A stretch of DNA of 64,000 nt from Phallusia mammillata (taxonomy: Eukaryota; Chordata; Ascidiacea; Phlebobranchia; Ascidiidae), in NCBI GenBank assembly GCA_003260075.1, contig QLIY01000220.1, forward strand, positions 1 through 64,000. Direction: 5' to 3'. The translations under genes were made by a program, and so were the position numbers. Positions 61,301 to 64,000 of the stretch are shown piece by piece; position 1 is the first letter of the stretch; each line of letters begins with the position of its first letter. A model generated the notes under the pieces. The model was not told the DNA's origin and searched no databases. It saw only the letters and a program-made list of their open reading frames with translations.

Positions 61301-63978
61301 GATTTTTTAAAGAAACTAACACTCATAAGGTTTTTACTAGCTTAAATCACAATAATTAGTTGTTTTATTTAAACTTCTTGTTGAAATGATTTTTACCTTC
61401 CAGCACAGATGTGTGAAAACTAAGTTTGTTGCCTTCAATTGCTAATTTTTTTAAATTTGAAAGTCTCCCCAACTCATTTGGAAGGGTATTAAGGGCATTT
61501 TGAGAAACATCAAGGATCTAGAAAAATAGTAATCCATAAAAAACATGAGCAAACTTTTTGTACTTATATTACCATATTACCATATTACCTCCAAACTTTT
61601 TAGGTTTCCCAATTCAGGTGGTAGTGACTGAATCTTGTTGTGGGACATATTTAAAACTCGCAGAGTGTTGCATGAGTACAAGCAAAATCTCTCTGCTAAA
61701 CCGGAAATGTCTTTTAACAAGTTCTTTGACAAGTCCATCCATATAAGTCTCTTTGGTTTCCATAAAAAGGACTCAGAAAAGAAAGACAAGTTGTTTCCTG
61801 ACATGTTTAAAGTCTATAAATAGAGGCAAGCAAATTAAAGTAATCCTTTGCACCAAAAAATAATTATGGCTTGATAGAGTTGTACCTGCAACCATGATAA
61901 ACTGCTCATCATGTCAGGAAAATTTGACAATGCATTATTTGCCAAATCTAGGTACTGTAGAGGACAAGGTTGTTTGCCATTAAAAGCCATTTGCAAATCA
62001 GTCAACTTGTTCTATCAATAAACAGGGTTAATTCCACGCCTAAAAATGCAGAGTATTTTGGTCACCAAAGAGTAAATCTTACTGAAGCAAGATTCAGATG
62101 ATGCATCTTTGGCATTACAAGAAAAAGAGAGGAGTCAATGTGTTCAATCTGGTTTTGCTGCAGTTTTAAGTGGAGTAATTCAGGAAATTGAACTTCATTG
62201 CCGATGGAATTTGCTTCTAAACAAACAAAGAAATATTTTCAAAAAAGCAAATTATAAAAATCAACTTGAAATTATTACTAGGCACGTGAACAGTCTTTAA
62301 ACAGTTTCCACTGATATCCAAGTTGCTCAGCATATCCATGGTACATGTCCAGAATGGAAAACTTGTCAGTTTATTATTTGATAGTTTTAGTGTGGACAAA
62401 CATGAATGTTTGGGCCAATCCAACTGCTGTTCCTCATGAACAATCTAAAAAATATAAACATATGTAAATAACGTAATTAGCCCTGTAAATATTGTTCTTA
62501 AATAAATGTTGGTTTTATTACCATTCCATCATTAGTCAAACTGTTGCCAGAGAGATCCAAGCTTTTCAACTTAGTGCAAGTTTCAATGACTTCCAATGGA
62601 AATGTTGTTAAAAGGTTGTTTGACAGAACAAGCTCTTCAAGACTTTTGAAAATCTAACAAAAACTGTTATAAACTGCACTTGATATTCAGGTTGTAAGGT
62701 AGATTTTACCTGTGGCCAGCCACGTGGAATTTGCGACAAACAATTTGAGGCCAGATTGATTCTGAACACAGTTTTGCACAGACTTTCAGCAGCTTTTTGG
62801 CTTAAAGATAAGAAGGAATGAAGAGTTGATAAGTTGTTGTTTTGCAAATTGATTTCCTGTTACAAAACACAAATAACTAATATTACAGTGCAAACAAATG
62901 ATTAATTTATTACAGTAAGGGAGTCAGTTCAAAGCTTCTTGTAATTAATGCAGTGTAGTAAAACAAATAAAATGACCTACCCGAACATCTATGCTGGTGA
63001 CAGATGTAGGAGGGAATGGAATATACCCAACACTTCTTTGTAAGTTAGTGTCATGAGCCATTTCAGATATCATCTCTCCATCATAGGACAAAAACAAACT
63101 ATCCCTAAATGCCTGTCTAGCCACGGAACTATACAAAAATATGTTTAGTTTTGACAACGGTAAAAGCTAAACAACAGATTGGCACTTATTACTTCAGATC
63201 ATTAAAGTTTGATGATTCATCAAAAAATTCCTTCAGCAATCCAAATGGCGACCTAAGTTTGTCATAAATGAAGAAGTATGTATGACAACAAAATCCGTAA
63301 AATTAGTGAAGAACACATACTTATGTTCAATAAGAAAAGTGAATATCATATGAAAATCTTCATTATCATCATCATCATCAACATGACCTGAAAGATAACC
63401 ACATCAAGTAAACAAGAACCTCTATTTTTTACAAAAAGTATACCACTGCCCAGTATGTCCTCAATATTCAAGTCACATATCATCTCAGCAAGCCGAACAC
63501 AAGCACCACCAAACTGCAGTTTCTTTCCAAATTCACGTTTCTAGAAAGACAGAAAAACATTCAACGCTTTGTTGTTACTTGTTGTTCTTCATACAGACAT
63601 CAATTTATTATTTTTTGTGACTTGTTTGTTGATTGGAGTCTATTACCTCAATTAGTGACGGAAAAACAACTTTCAGCCACTGTGGTTTAAGATTAGGCAA
63701 GTCCAATCCATTCCATTCAACTATGCCATTTTTATCACGGTCCATAAGATACCTTTCAAACAACAGTTGCTATTTTTTTCATGAAAACCAAAATGTATAA
63801 GAACAGTCACATTTAGGACACATACTTTAAGAGTAGCTTTACTAAAATAAAACAGCCAGTAATGTAGAACAAAATGAAGGCATATTACCACAACAAAATG
63901 GGAACAATTTCATCTACATTTGCCATGACACAATATTTTAAACAATGGGAGACATCATCAATTCTTGCATTCCAGAAT
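53097..63978 (-). CDS. LRRK1: LRRK-family ROCO kinase, 5' end outside the window
   Basis: Large multidomain kinase-GTPase. Exons: 53097-53234, 53484-53569, 53693-53885, 54019-54200, 54274-54421, 54492-54562, 54717-54807, 54868-55065, 55155-55195, 55254-55318, 55386-55543, 55856-56034, 56209-56438, 56501-56709, 56958-57136, 57196-57350, about 57380-57683, 57748-57832, 57890-58144, 58531-58694, 58751-58852, 59100-59295, 59878-59992, 60074-60249, 60310-60528, 61011-61272, 61397-61517, 61589-61813, 61886-62011, 62083-62216, 62312-62444, 62522-62653, 62710-62856, 62981-63128, 63193-63252, 63321-63387, 63444-63540, 63647-63752, 63889-63978. The stop is at 53097-53099. The first visible exon starts in phase 2, so the gene continues past 64000. 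Phases agree except at the COR exon near 57380, where an assembly duplication and a likely indel lie. The LRR-ROC-COR-kinase order proves LRRK; LRRK1 over LRRK2 rests on a Cys/His motif and kinase details, so the symbol is less certain. Confidence 0.88.
55386..57136 (-). other. LRRK protein kinase domain
   Basis: Glycine loop LLGDGGFGSVYQ and ATP lysine in KDVAIKTF (exon 56958-57136). Exon 56501-56709 has ELNILAQHQHPSIISFIGF. Exon 56209-56438 has the catalytic loop VYRDLKPDNVLL, the DYG motif typical of LRRK kinases in KITDYGISTL, and GSPGYSAPEV. Exons 55856-56034 and 55386-55543 finish the C-lobe (CDIYSFGLMLHEIAVGRSPW, CLQRNPDNRPTAKEL). All catalytic residues are present. DLKPDN and GYxAPE are closer to LRRK1 than to human LRRK2, which has DLKPHN. 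Confidence 0.93.
57520..57651. repeat. Near-identical pair around ten C inside an LRRK coding exon
   Basis: Copy 57520-57580, C10 at 57581-57590, copy 57591-57651. The copies differ at about 4 positions. Reading straight through breaks the frame. Skipping 57520-57590 restores VVDHINNLVEEWYPGL followed by FSHHSPCLKC. Confidence 0.9.
58190..58351. repeat. Near-identical pair around ten C (assembly junction)
   Basis: Copy 58190-58262, C10 at 58263-58272, copy from 58273 to about 58351, the second with a few extra bases. LRRK intron. Confidence 0.85.
60074..61272 (-). other. LRRK ROC GTPase domain
   Basis: Exons 61011-61272, 60310-60528 and 60074-60249 encode a Ras-like GTPase. The P-loop is LLGHPEAGKTTLLQSL. 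A switch-I-like stretch is ATVGVDVTEW. The switch-II/G3 motif is WDFAGQEDFYATHPCF, with AGQE. The G4 position reads VASHADIVS, where LRRK proteins have a THxD-type motif. The residues for nucleotide binding look intact, so GTP binding is expected. Confidence 0.92.
61397..63128 (-). other. LRRK leucine-rich repeat domain
   Basis: Exons 62981-63128, 62710-62856, 62522-62653, 62312-62444, 62083-62216, 61886-62011, 61589-61813 and 61397-61517 encode a row of LxxLxLxxNxL units. Examples are LEELVLSNNLLTTFPLEVI, LKSLDLSGNSLTNDG, LSTLKLSNNKLTSFPFW, LRVLNMSHNKIQSLPPELG and ILDVSQNALNTLPNELGRL. I count about 10-12 repeats. I chose the donor at 62312 (ATCA then GTGGAA) because only this keeps phase with 62083-62216 and preserves the LDIxxNxI pattern. 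The last repeat leads straight into the ROC domain. Confidence 0.88.
63193..63978 (-). other. LRRK segment before the LRR (N-terminal, partial)
   Basis: Five exons encode helical-looking sequence upstream of the leucine-rich repeats, including NVDEIVPILLWYLMDRDKNG, WNGLDLPNLKPQWLKVVFPS and FGGACVRLAEMICDLNIED. Exon 63321-63387 has a run of five Asp encoded by an ATC/GAT triplet repeat. No ankyrin or armadillo repeat can be made out in the short part visible. DRDKNGIVE looks like half an EF-hand loop. Confidence 0.75.
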
Positions 63979-64000
63979 CTACAATGTTGCATAGTTGTGA

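Overview
This is a eukaryotic window carrying three large, intron-rich genes, all on the minus strand. The proteins are animal families with an invertebrate-deuterostome flavour. The DNA is AT-rich, introns are mostly short, and miniature DNA transposons are common. Many short stretches appear twice with a few percent difference, as expected of an assembly from a highly heterozygous animal. An ascidian such as Ciona fits best; this is inference, not proof.

Layout, left to right. (1) 1090-19786: a complete TRPA1-type cation channel. My 28-exon model has all splice phases consistent and about 1433 codons. It has 16 ankyrin-like repeats, a six-helix channel domain and an unusually long coiled-coil tail. 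(2) 19787-26379: intergenic, with a palindromic MITE, an assembly gap and duplicated contig ends. (3) 26380-50304: a complete Rho-associated kinase (ROCK). It has an N-terminal AGC kinase, a long coiled coil with the Rho-binding segment, a split PH domain with a C1 insert, and a Ser-rich tail. About 34 exons are recognised, and one exon junction does not agree in phase. (4) 50305-53096: intergenic. (5) 53097 to beyond 64000: an LRRK-family ROCO kinase lacking its 5' end. In protein order it shows an N-terminal segment, LRR, ROC GTPase, COR, kinase and a WD40-like C-terminus. A Cys/His motif resembles LRRK1 more than LRRK2.

The genes share orientation but lie 2.8-6.6 kb apart and have unrelated roles, so I see no operon or functional cluster. 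I found no plus-strand protein gene, standard RNA gene or CRISPR array.

The introns hold a good set of hAT-type elements with intact 8-bp target duplications, including one nested inside another. Three sites fit a hammerhead-ribozyme-like core (CTGATGA, stem-loop, GAAAC). At 17 places a sequence is followed by exactly ten C and then a near-copy of itself. I read these as overlapping, unmerged contig ends with a filled gap, not biology; one of them breaks an LRRK coding exon. I did not find a clearly new biological system. The hammerhead-like repeats are the best lead.
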